NCBI RefSeq assembly: GCF_006385175.1
Contig: NZ_VFIY01000014.1
Location: 186,001-250,000 of the forward strand
DNA length: 64,000 bases
Origin: Emcibacter nanhaiensis
GTDB lineage: Bacteria > Pseudomonadota > Alphaproteobacteria > Sphingomonadales > Emcibacteraceae
Direction of reading: 5' to 3'
The translations under genes and the position numbers were made by a program. Under the pieces are notes generated by a model. It worked only from the letters and a program-made list of their open reading frames with translations. It was not told where the DNA came from and ran no database searches. How positions within the stretch are numbered: the stretch's first letter is position 1; each line of letters opens with the position of its first letter. Below are positions 1 through 9,007 of the stretch, piece by piece.

Positions 1-42
1 CGAAATAAATAACAAACGGCACTGGAAAATCGGCGCGAGTCA

Positions 43-55
43 CCCCATTATGGGG
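43..55 (+). promoter_or_regulatory. Palindrome covering the uvrB ribosome binding site
   Basis: CCCCAT, one T, then ATGGGG form a perfect inverted repeat that ends three bases before the uvrB ATG at 58. The right arm carries the only plausible Shine-Dalgarno purines (GGGG), so a hairpin in the mRNA would hide the ribosome binding site. The pairing is seen directly; a regulatory effect is inference. No LexA-type GTTC-N7-GTTC site is visible in the 57 bases available. Confidence 0.35.
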
Positions 56-57
56 AC

Positions 58-2265
<2,208 letters not shown>

Positions 2266-2334
2266 GGAGCAGTTTTAGGGGGGAACGCGTATTGGTTATA
2301 TTTCTACTTTTGTACATTTGATTAGGGTCTCAAA

Positions 2335-2991
2335 TCAAATGTTCGCATCAAGATTATCTGCATTTAGGACCAATACGTCTTCGACAAAGTTCTCAATATT
2401 CGGTATTGCATCTAAAAAACAAACCTCTGCAATGGCCTTTTCCGTTCCATATTTAGACTTTCGTTCTGAGAATGGATAGCTCGTAATATCCTTAAAAAGA
2501 TTCTTGGAGCGCGGATGTGCAAATGGTTTTGTACAACCGCTGTTTATAGGCGAAATTCTCAGTCTTTTTACATATTCTTTGACAAGCGGCTCCGTTCTCA
2601 CAATAAGAACGTCATGATTAAGGTCCCGATAGGCTTTTGCCGAGATCATAGTTTTCAATCGACTTTTCGTAGGCCAGAAAAATACCATGGAGTTCAACAG
2701 ATAATACCATTCTGAAGGCATCATTGTTCCATTGAGTGCCCTGATTACGCCTTTGTCAGTCATTGGAATTTGGTCACGAATAACAGCATCTGGCAAGTGT
2801 TTACTTTGAATCGTGACACATTCTGGTCGATGCTGAGTAGCTACAATAGATTTTGTACTATCATCAATCTCGTAAAGTTCCAGCAGTGAATTTGTTGAAA
2901 GAAGGCCGTGCTTTTTTATTGTCGGCCAACTTTTATTCCAAGCCATATGATAGAGTACTGGATAATGAGTATATAATTCTTCTAATTCCAT
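2335..2991 (-). CDS. DUF7002-like protein, possible ADP-ribosyltransferase-fold effector
   Basis: This is the third gene of the AT-rich island operon, 218 residues. The N-terminus (YHMAWNKSWPTIKKHGLLS) has the H...I..HGLL pattern of ART-fold proteins such as DarT. It matches my memory of DUF7002, as do the central FFW segment and YRDLNHDVLIV. A C-terminal AIAEVCF offers an acidic residue where ART enzymes keep their catalytic Glu. An ART activity is inference from this H/FFW/E pattern and from the macro domain encoded in the same operon. The ATG at 2991 overlaps the upstream stop as TGATG, which implies translational coupling; a TTG two codons earlier is less likely. A weak 8-bp inverted repeat (2316-2340) lies at the 3' end without a T-tract. 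Confidence 0.7.
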   Translation of the reverse strand: MELEELYTHYPVLYHMAWNKSWPTIKKHGLLSTNSLLELYEIDDSTKSIVATQHRPECVTIQSKHLPDAVIRDQIPMTDKGVIRALNGTMMPSEWYYLLNSMVFFWPTKSRLKTMISAKAYRDLNHDVLIVRTEPLVKEYVKRLRISPINSGCTKPFAHPRSKNLFKDITSYPFSERKSKYGTEKAIAEVCFLDAIPNIENFVEDVLVLNADNLDANI

Positions 2992-4610
2992 CACCAACGC
3001 CGCCGATCAATAACACATTTAAAGTCAAATTTATTCGCGATAAGTGAACATGGTACACCAGAAACAGATTCCACGGCCTCGATGAAATTTATAGTTTCTT
3101 TTGTTAATTGTTCAAAACGAGCTGCATTTGCATTTTTAATATCAATATGATCTACAAAGGTCAAAGCGATATCAGTTGGTGAATTTAAATGACACGCCTT
3201 TCTCAATAAACTCCAGTCGAATTCGCACACTCTGCGGGGATTGCCAGAAACTGACCCGACCTCCGAAGATCTCAATTGCTGTAAATCATTCCCTGACCTT
3301 TCAGCAATCACCTCCCACGTTGTCTCCTTATCCATACCCCCTGAGTTCCCCCCCACACGTATAGGATAAGTCCTGCAAACCAGCACAATTTTCCTTACGC
3401 GCCTTGGCCCTATTCCTGCTTCAGCCAAACAACCGGATACCGTTGTATCCCTAGAAGTAACGGAAGGATATTCGCCATGGTATAAACTTAACCCTGTGCC
3501 TTGGGTGCCCTCCAAGAGAATTTTATGACCTTCCGCATAAGCTTTCTCCAGATGTTTATATGTAGGACCTACATAAGGAAGCAAGTCCGGGCATATTTCT
3601 CCCAAATTTTTAGCCAGCTTGCATACTTTTTCGTCTCGAAATCTATTTCTTATTCGTCTCGACGCAGCAGCTCCTACACCTTGCGCTGTTGACCCAATCC
3701 CTTTCTTTAAAAATTGCTCTTCCCAATCGATATCTTCTTGGGAAATAATCGCAACATTTTCATCAATCGTAAGCCTATCCGGGCTGATTTCACATTCTCT
3801 TATTTCTTTGAGTAACCCTTGTGGATTAACTACTGCACCTGGACCTATAAGTATTTTCGCTTTCTCGTTTCTGCGACAGCCACAGGGTAATGATCTGTGT
3901 GTGTAGGGAGGATCCTCATATATTTTGTGACCCGCGTTTGGACCTCCAACCCTCATCAAGATGCCATATTCTGGCGATAAATAGTCGGCAATATTCCCCT
4001 TACCCTCGCTCCCTAACTGCCCCCCGATCAGAACATCAACTAGCTGATCTGATGATCTAGAAACAAGATTCAAACGTGAATAAACATGACTAAAGACACC
4101 ATTTCCTGTGAATCTATCTGTATCGACAACGATATCAGCTACATGCTCAAGCTTTGAAACACCTTTCTCAGAAGTATTCCTTGAAATACGGTCAAAATCT
4201 ACTCCTCTATCTGTATCTCGCTCACGTGAAACAAAACGCTCTTTACGTACTTGAAAATCAGCTCGCAAATGAACATGTTTTAGATGACGATGACCAAACG
4301 ACTTTTGAAGGGCTTCTATCTGACCCTGTTTCCGCACACCGTCAAGAATTATTGGAAGATCGTATTCTGGTTTGCGTCTTAGTCGGCCAACTGCGTCAGC
4401 TATCCAAGCAAAGCCTGTTTCATTATCGAGCTTGTTCCCAGCCCTCTGAAGTGCGGTTCTTTCTTTTTTGGTTCTCGGTTTTTGTTGAAGAATTAAATCA
4501 GAAGTTTTAACAACTGGAAATCCAGTAGCATCTCTCAGATCTTTAGCTAACTGTGACTTTCCGCACGCTATTTCACCACTAATAATAATTAGCTTCAACG
4601 TCGTTATCAT
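2991..4610 (-). CDS. P-loop (deoxy)nucleotide kinase fused to PurZ-like adenylosuccinate synthetase
   Basis: A 539-residue fusion. Residues 1-180 are a small P-loop kinase: Walker A GEIACGKS at 12-19, and an ILDGVR segment at 88-93 as in NMP or dephospho-CoA kinase-like proteins. Residues 188-539 are a short adenylosuccinate synthetase: GGQLGSEGKGN at 196, PNAGHK at 224, GSTAQG at 306, EGTQG at 367, VTSRD at 384, YPIRVGGNSGG at 415. Canonical PurA has GDEGKGK with a catalytic Asp; here the residue is Ser201. The Ser, the TSRD motif and PIRVGGxSGG match phage PurZ as I remember it (the enzyme joining aspartate to dGMP in 2-aminoadenine synthesis). The catalytic His equivalent (His228) is kept. 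Gaps are 12 nt upstream and a 1-nt stop/start overlap downstream. The substrate is unknown; a dedicated deoxypurine nucleotide is inferred. It is not the housekeeping purA. Confidence 0.85.
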   Translation of the reverse strand: MITTLKLIIISGEIACGKSQLAKDLRDATGFPVVKTSDLILQQKPRTKKERTALQRAGNKLDNETGFAWIADAVGRLRRKPEYDLPIILDGVRKQGQIEALQKSFGHRHLKHVHLRADFQVRKERFVSRERDTDRGVDFDRISRNTSEKGVSKLEHVADIVVDTDRFTGNGVFSHVYSRLNLVSRSSDQLVDVLIGGQLGSEGKGNIADYLSPEYGILMRVGGPNAGHKIYEDPPYTHRSLPCGCRRNEKAKILIGPGAVVNPQGLLKEIRECEISPDRLTIDENVAIISQEDIDWEEQFLKKGIGSTAQGVGAAASRRIRNRFRDEKVCKLAKNLGEICPDLLPYVGPTYKHLEKAYAEGHKILLEGTQGTGLSLYHGEYPSVTSRDTTVSGCLAEAGIGPRRVRKIVLVCRTYPIRVGGNSGGMDKETTWEVIAERSGNDLQQLRSSEVGSVSGNPRRVCEFDWSLLRKACHLNSPTDIALTFVDHIDIKNANAARFEQLTKETINFIEAVESVSGVPCSLIANKFDFKCVIDRRRW

Positions 4611-4622
4611 TATCTCGTCAAA

Positions 4623-5957
4623 TCATTTTGGGGGTAGATCATAAATTTTAACGTTAATATTTCTTAGTACCAAGGTTTCTAAAATAATCCCCTCGATCAC
4701 ATTCCAATTTCCACCAGCTTGCCCCGCCCCTATACGCGGCATTTGAACATCTAATATATTTTTCTCGATTAAGTATTCGGCCAATTTTTCGAACGCAGCA
4801 TATAGGGCTGAATAACGAATACGCGGTTTGGATGATTCTCCGTAGCCAGATTGGGCTATCAAGCTTGCAATATACCGATTTTCCTCAATCGAAAACGAAT
4901 GAAAGTTACCAAGTCGGAATTTTTCCTTAAAATTCGTTACCCATCTACGATAATCTGCATTCGCCGACGGATATTTTCGGGCCAAAGCCCGTGCAAACCC
5001 AAAACCTCCCCAACTTCTCGCTTTATTATTTACCAAATGTACAATTGCGGAATCTGAAGAAGAGGAAAATTCTGATGCGTCGCCATGACGATATTCAATT
5101 TTTGAGGAGAGAGTTTTTCCATCATTATTAGGATACGCGAAGCCCGCAATCCTTATTTCACTTGTTCCAGGATAAGGGGGGAGACCTACCGCCTCAACTT
5201 TCAGTTCGGGCAAATCATCAGACCAAATCTCGATAGCATTCGATGTTGTCCCAATTGCCACGCATTCATCAAAGCATCTGGAATCCTTGATTTTAAGACC
5301 TTCCACCTTACCATGTGGCCAAGAAGATGACGGAATAGCATAATCCAATCTATATTCACTACCCTTATCGGTTTTTACTTTCGAAACCGCAAAACTAATG
5401 GCTGGAAATTTTGCGACTTTTGCCATTCGAATAAGCATCGCCTCTGTGGAAACTTGAAACCTCTGCCGTAGTTTCATAACTTCCTCGATTGGCTTTGGAG
5501 TGTCAAAGTTGTCCGAAATAGAGCCAATAGGCATGAGGATTTCGGCAGCTCCAATGTTACAAAGCATTTCGAGTTGCCAATTTTTCTCATCAATACTTTG
5601 TTTTGTCCTATACCTTGTCTTTTCTGCCCAATCGTCAAAGAAGGTATGGGCAATCTCATGAGCTATAGAAAAGTTTACACGCCCCAATGACTTATTCGGG
5701 TTGTATTCAATGATGTAATTGGAAGTTTCTTGAAAAATACGAGCATCGGGAACTGATGCGTTAGGGCGGACGACAATACCTCGCAACGCTGCAAGTTCCA
5801 GAGGATCAAATGGTGGCCCCTGCCATCCCATATCAACAGCGTCTAAAACTAATGACTGCGCCGTCTCTTCCATTTTTTCTACGGGATCTATGTCTTGTGC
5901 AAATTTCAAAACAGATTGATTTTCCCACACAACTTCGCGTTTCATAATAAATCCCAT
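4623..5957 (-). CDS. ImmA/IrrE-type zinc peptidase fused to a macro domain
   Basis: First gene of the island operon, 444 residues. Residues 30-180 are an M78 (ImmA/IrrE) metallopeptidase: HEIAH at 100-104, with Glu139 in NIGAAEILMP as the likely third zinc ligand. In known family members the peptidase cleaves a repressor. Residues ~287-444 are a macro domain of the ALC1/DarG kind: VNNKARSWGGFGFA from 309 and MPRIGAGQAGGNW from 406. Such domains bind or remove ADP-ribose. The middle (180-285) is unassigned. No helix-turn-helix is visible. The second ATG (residue 5, position 5945) has a GGGA about six bases upstream, and a TATAAT lies directly before the first ATG, so the shorter start may be the real one. 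A role as sensor or antitoxin for the downstream effectors is inference. Confidence 0.85.
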   Translation of the reverse strand: MGFIMKREVVWENQSVLKFAQDIDPVEKMEETAQSLVLDAVDMGWQGPPFDPLELAALRGIVVRPNASVPDARIFQETSNYIIEYNPNKSLGRVNFSIAHEIAHTFFDDWAEKTRYRTKQSIDEKNWQLEMLCNIGAAEILMPIGSISDNFDTPKPIEEVMKLRQRFQVSTEAMLIRMAKVAKFPAISFAVSKVKTDKGSEYRLDYAIPSSSWPHGKVEGLKIKDSRCFDECVAIGTTSNAIEIWSDDLPELKVEAVGLPPYPGTSEIRIAGFAYPNNDGKTLSSKIEYRHGDASEFSSSSDSAIVHLVNNKARSWGGFGFARALARKYPSANADYRRWVTNFKEKFRLGNFHSFSIEENRYIASLIAQSGYGESSKPRIRYSALYAAFEKLAEYLIEKNILDVQMPRIGAGQAGGNWNVIEGIILETLVLRNINVKIYDLPPK

Positions 5958-5962
5958 ATTAA

Positions 5963-5968
5963 ATTATA
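5963..5968 (-). promoter_or_regulatory. Candidate -10 box of the island operon
   Basis: On the minus strand this reads TATAAT, five bases before the first ATG of the ImmA-macro gene. No convincing -35 hexamer sits 16-18 bases further upstream. If it is used, transcription would start at about the first ATG, which favours the second ATG at 5945 or leaderless translation. Confidence 0.35.
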
Positions 5969-6234
5969 AAGAGAACTCGAACAAGCAGCTTTTAACCAAG
6001 AATCATTCACTACATCTCTAATAATAGAAATAAGCACAATCTGGACCAAGCATATAAATTAATCTTTTGAGCCGACGATATTTTGAAACCTCATCACAGT
6101 TAACTAAAAATTGCAGAGCATCTTTAGCATCAGCGACTTGAGTTCATTTTAAGTTCTGCGCTGATCCAAATTAGTTTTTAGATGTGTGACAATATAAACA
6201 TACTGCTTTCTCGGAAATCTCAGAGAAAGGACAT

Positions 6235-6306
6235 CGTTCCCGCCCGGGCAAGGACCGGGCGGCGGGGGAAACCACCCGGGCCGAAGGACTGCCCGGAACG
6301 GGAACG
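6235..6306. repeat. 72-nt GC-rich two-tier hairpin at the island border
   Basis: The outer arms CGTTCCCGCCCGGGCA (6235-6250) and TGCCCGGAACGGGAACG (6290-6306) pair along almost their whole length with one bulge or mismatch. An inner stem, CCGGGCGG against CCACCCGG, pairs with one mismatch around a short G/A loop. It could be a structured RNA, a REP-like element or an old terminator, although no T-tract follows on either strand. Its GC content contrasts sharply with the AT-rich island next to it. Confidence 0.6.
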
Positions 6307-6372
6307 ACGACTTGGCGCAGGAATTCCAGAGTATATTTCCCGCGATTTTAAAACCTCAATCCAAGACCCGAA

Positions 6373-6765
6373 TTAAGTGCCGAGCTCGCGCTTGACCGCG
6401 GCCCTCAGGGTCTCCAGCAGCACGCGGCCCTCCGCCGTCATGCCTTTCAGATCATTGCGCATCATCAGGGCGATGCTGTCGCGGATCGCTTCCATGGCCG
6501 GGCATAAGCCGTGGCCCTCGTTGATCAGCTCCCGCATCATGCCCGCCGCCTGGGTCACCAGCGGCCAGTCAAAGGTCCCGGCCCGGCTTTCGATGTCATA
6601 GGCGATATCATGCATCCTGGTGTAGTCCCGTTCCGACATGGCCATGGCGAGCTCGACCAGCTCCGCCTGCATCATATGGGCGTAGGTGTCCGCCTCTTCG
6701 GCGATCATCGCGTTGGCCCGGGCCAGTCTGGCCTGCACGGCCGGTGAAAATTTGCTAACGCCCAT
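6373..6765 (-). CDS. Small helical protein of unknown function, possible Hpt-like partner of the receiver protein
   Basis: 130 residues, almost entirely predicted alpha-helix, with no signal peptide or membrane segment. Its start overlaps the end of the preceding receiver-domain gene by 11 nt, so the two are probably co-translated. The size and helical make-up recall histidine phosphotransfer or chemotaxis-linked helical proteins, with MHDIAYDIESRAG as the candidate His-bearing helix. I cannot recognise a defined family, so the Hpt idea is inference only. Confidence 0.6.
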   Translation of the reverse strand: MGVSKFSPAVQARLARANAMIAEEADTYAHMMQAELVELAMAMSERDYTRMHDIAYDIESRAGTFDWPLVTQAAGMMRELINEGHGLCPAMEAIRDSIALMMRNDLKGMTAEGRVLLETLRAAVKRELGT

Positions 6766-7306
6766 GGGCGACCTCCTTGACTTCCGCCTCCGTTATCTCT
6801 TCCGTAGTCGCCGCGCCCGCGGCGCGCCGTTCCTCCTTGCCGCTCCAGTCCGTCTGCCGCCGCCGCCGGCACGGGCCGACATAGCCCGGCGCCTGGATGA
6901 ATTCGCGCTGCTTGAACAGGGCGCAGGCGAGCTTGACCAGGATCTGGTCGGGCGAGACCGGCTTGGCGAGGATTTCGTTGGCGCCCAGGTCCCGCGCCCG
7001 GCACACATTGAGCCGTTCGGTGAAGGCGGTGCAGAGGATGACCGGGGTGCGGATTTTATCCTCGTCGGGGTTGCGGCGCACCGCCTCGAGCAGCCGGAAG
7101 CCCTCGCCGCCCTGTTTCAGGCAGTCGACAAACACGCAATCCCAGGGTTTTTCGTTGAACAGCTTGATCCCGGCCTCGACCGAGCGCACATAGGTCACGG
7201 CCCCCACATCGAGAATATCGAGGACCTCTTTGATGACATAACCGGGATAGGCGTCATCAACACGCCGTACTTTTTTGTCGTCGAAATCGGGATCCCTCGG
7301 GAACAT
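6755..7306 (-). CDS. Single-domain response regulator (receiver) protein
   Basis: 183 residues. The receiver domain covers about residues 12-135: an acidic pair Asp17/Asp18, the phosphorylation site Asp61 in DCVFVDC, a Thr93 in LCTAF and Lys115 in LAKPVS. The C-terminal ~45 residues are charged and low in complexity, and no DNA-binding or enzymatic output domain is present. It probably signals by protein-protein contact in the cytoplasm. The helical protein 6373-6765 overlaps its 3' end by 11 nt and is the obvious candidate partner. No histidine kinase is nearby. Confidence 0.85.
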   Translation of the reverse strand: MFPRDPDFDDKKVRRVDDAYPGYVIKEVLDILDVGAVTYVRSVEAGIKLFNEKPWDCVFVDCLKQGGEGFRLLEAVRRNPDEDKIRTPVILCTAFTERLNVCRARDLGANEILAKPVSPDQILVKLACALFKQREFIQAPGYVGPCRRRRQTDWSGKEERRAAGAATTEEITEAEVKEVAHGR

Positions 7307-7447
7307 GGGCCGGCAACCTTCAATTGGTTTACTCAGTTACTGTGCTGAGCGTATTAGAGTCTGGTAAAGTAAAGATTAATCCGGAGCGGCATTTTGCGGC
7401 TTTTTGAAAATATTTTTTGCCCGTGCCGACCGGGCAGCAAGAGAGCC

Positions 7448-7819
7448 TCATTGCGAGGGCCGGGTCAGGATATAGAGGGCGACAAAATTCATGCACAGGA
7501 TGGCCGAGCAGACCGCGATCACCGGGGCGTCGGAAAAGAACAGCAGGTAGACGGCGCTGCCGCTCATCACCACGACGGCGGTGATTTTACCTTTCCTGGG
7601 GATCACGCCCCTGTCCTGCCACTGTTGCAGCGGCGGGCCGAAGCGCGGATGGTGGTAGAGCCAGTTGTGGAAGCGTTCCGAGCCGTTGGAAAAGGCCCAG
7701 AGGGCGAGGATCATGAAAATGGTGGTGGGCAGGACCGGCAGGAACAGGCCGATAAATCCGGTGATGAAGAACAGGATGCCGAGCAGGTTATAGATCCAGC
7801 GTTTGGTTCGTGCAATCAC
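7448..7819 (-). CDS. DUF454 / YbaN-family inner membrane protein
   Basis: 123 residues with the family layout. An N-terminal pair of hydrophobic segments (NLLGILFFITGFIGLFLP and FMILALWAFS) is followed by a conserved soluble loop with FHNWLYHHPRFGPPLQQW, then a C-terminal hydrophobic pair. The LPVLPTT turn is typical of YbaN/DUF454. The molecular function of the family is not established. It is monocistronic, with about 140 bases between it and the receiver gene downstream on the same strand. Confidence 0.85.
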   Translation of the reverse strand: MIARTKRWIYNLLGILFFITGFIGLFLPVLPTTIFMILALWAFSNGSERFHNWLYHHPRFGPPLQQWQDRGVIPRKGKITAVVVMSGSAVYLLFFSDAPVIAVCSAILCMNFVALYILTRPSQ

Positions 7820-8001
7820 CGCGGTACTTCCAGATGTCGGGACCGGACACGTCCGGCAGGGCTGTTAAGAACGATTATCATATTCTACTTTTTGCTAACC
7901 GTCCATGCCTTATTCAGGCGGGCTTTACAGGGAGGGAGGAAGATCCTGCCTTCATGTGCGCCCGGCCCCGGCTCTGGCTATCCCCATCATTATGCCCAGG
8001 A

Positions 8002-8235
8002 TCATACGTTGTGCTGCTGTGCGACAGCCGCGGCATAACGGGCGGTTTCAACTTTCTGCTGGGTCACGGTCCCGGCGGCGATGGTGCCGATCACCAGGGC
8101 AGACAGAATGGCGAAGCTTGCCAGCATGGAAGCGCCTTCCACTTTTTTGAAGCGGCGCGGTTTGGCGACTTTTACACCGTTGGTGACAAGACCGATGAAG
8201 CTGTTGCGGTCGATGCTGTCAGTAAAGATGGTCAT
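8002..8235 (-). CDS. Small single-span membrane protein, unknown function
   Basis: 77 residues with one clear transmembrane segment near residues 35-57 (MLASFAILSALVIGTIAAG). A basic stretch before it (KPRRFKK) suggests the N-terminus stays in the cytoplasm. The start is well supported by AAAGGAG eight to ten bases before the ATG. No family is recognised. It is flanked by noncoding sequence on both sides, so it is probably a stand-alone transcript. Confidence 0.65.
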   Translation of the reverse strand: MTIFTDSIDRNSFIGLVTNGVKVAKPRRFKKVEGASMLASFAILSALVIGTIAAGTVTQQKVETARYAAAVAQQHNV

Positions 8236-8598
8236 TTCTATTCTCCTTTAATTTCCTTCGGCACAATGCCTTGGTATCTCCGTAGCTGATATAGTGTTAT
8301 ATCGCGTTGCTGTTGTAGTTATGTATAACACCTAAACGGAAAAGGTCAACAACAATCGGAAAGAATTTTATCCTTTCCTTATTTTTCAATGGGTTACGGG
8401 ATAAAAAATATGGCCTGGAGGTGTATCAGGGGTGTGTTACAGGTGTGTTATCTGGCCCGGATTCGGGTGATTCTGCTGTTTTAGGGGGCTGATTCACCCC
8501 TGAGTCATACACCGGGTAACACACCCCTATTCAGCTCTGTTGCTTGCCGCCCTTTGCCGGGACTGGTATCCTCACACTTTATCGCTGGGAGATATATC
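8236..8598. other. Intergenic region with a long nested inverted repeat
   Basis: 363 bases between two divergent genes. Perfect arms GGGGTGTGTTAC (8429-8440) and GTAACACACCCC (8516-8527) enclose further paired segments: GGTGTAT 8420-8426 with ATACACC 8507-8513, and CAGGGGTG 8427-8434 with CACCCCTG 8495-8502. The GGTGTGTTA half-site also recurs directly at 8431-8439 and 8442-8450. It may be a multi-site operator or a structured RNA. No gene is present. Confidence 0.65.
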
Positions 8599-8991
8599 AT
8601 GAGCACGGATACGAGATTGACAGAGTGGCACAAGGCGGTGTTTGACAAGGACCTGGCGCTGCTGAGCCAACTGCTGCATCCCGAGGTCGAGTTCAACTCG
8701 CCGTTTGTCTGGACCCCCTACCAGGGCCGCGACAAGGCGCTCGGCATTCTTTCCACCGTGGTCGATGTGTTCGAGAATTTCACATATCACCGGGAATGGG
8801 TCGACGGCAACGAGATGGCGCTGGAGTTTTCCGCCAATATCGGCAAGGTCAGCCTCAAGGGCATCGACCTGATCCGCTGGAACGACGACGGCCAGATCAC
8901 AAATTTCGAGGTCATGGTCCGGCCCGGCAACGGCCTGATGACCCTGGCCCAGACCATGCAGCAGCGGCTCGCCGAAAAGGGCCTGATGTAG
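8599..8991 (+). CDS. SnoaL/NTF2-like fold protein
   Basis: 130 residues from the ATG at 8599, which follows a GGGAGA Shine-Dalgarno; an in-frame ATG 15 codons earlier lacks one. The pattern WHKAVFDKDLALLSQLLHPE near the N-terminus, then PYQGRDKALGIL, is typical of the NTF2-like SnoaL superfamily (small cone-shaped alpha+beta barrel). Members include polyketide cyclases, limonene-epoxide hydrolase-like enzymes and pure binding proteins. The substrate cannot be inferred. It is monocistronic, behind the nested inverted repeat described for 8236-8598. Confidence 0.8.
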   Translation: MSTDTRLTEWHKAVFDKDLALLSQLLHPEVEFNSPFVWTPYQGRDKALGILSTVVDVFENFTYHREWVDGNEMALEFSANIGKVSLKGIDLIRWNDDGQITNFEVMVRPGNGLMTLAQTMQQRLAEKGLM

Positions 8992-9007
8992 ACCCTACTC
9001 TTCTCCC

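Larger units (their letters stand above)
5958..6372. other. Intergenic region at the upstream edge of the island
   Basis: 415 bases without a supported gene. 5958-6230 is AT-rich and carries the putative promoter of the island operon. From 6235 the composition switches abruptly to GC-rich with a large hairpin. Genes on both sides are on the minus strand. No tRNA, transposase remnant or convincing att-like repeat was seen. Confidence 0.8.

Noticed and set aside
2991-4610. Housekeeping purA
   Set aside because: It is shorter in the synthetase part, fused to a kinase, AT-rich, and has Ser instead of the catalytic Asp.
2280-6306. Integrated prophage or transposon
   Set aside because: No integrase, transposase, terminal repeats or tRNA target is visible. 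Only three cargo genes and a hairpin are seen.
6182-6376. 64-codon plus-strand frame through the border hairpin
   Set aside because: It spans the inverted repeat, has no ribosome binding site and shows an abrupt composition change in the middle.
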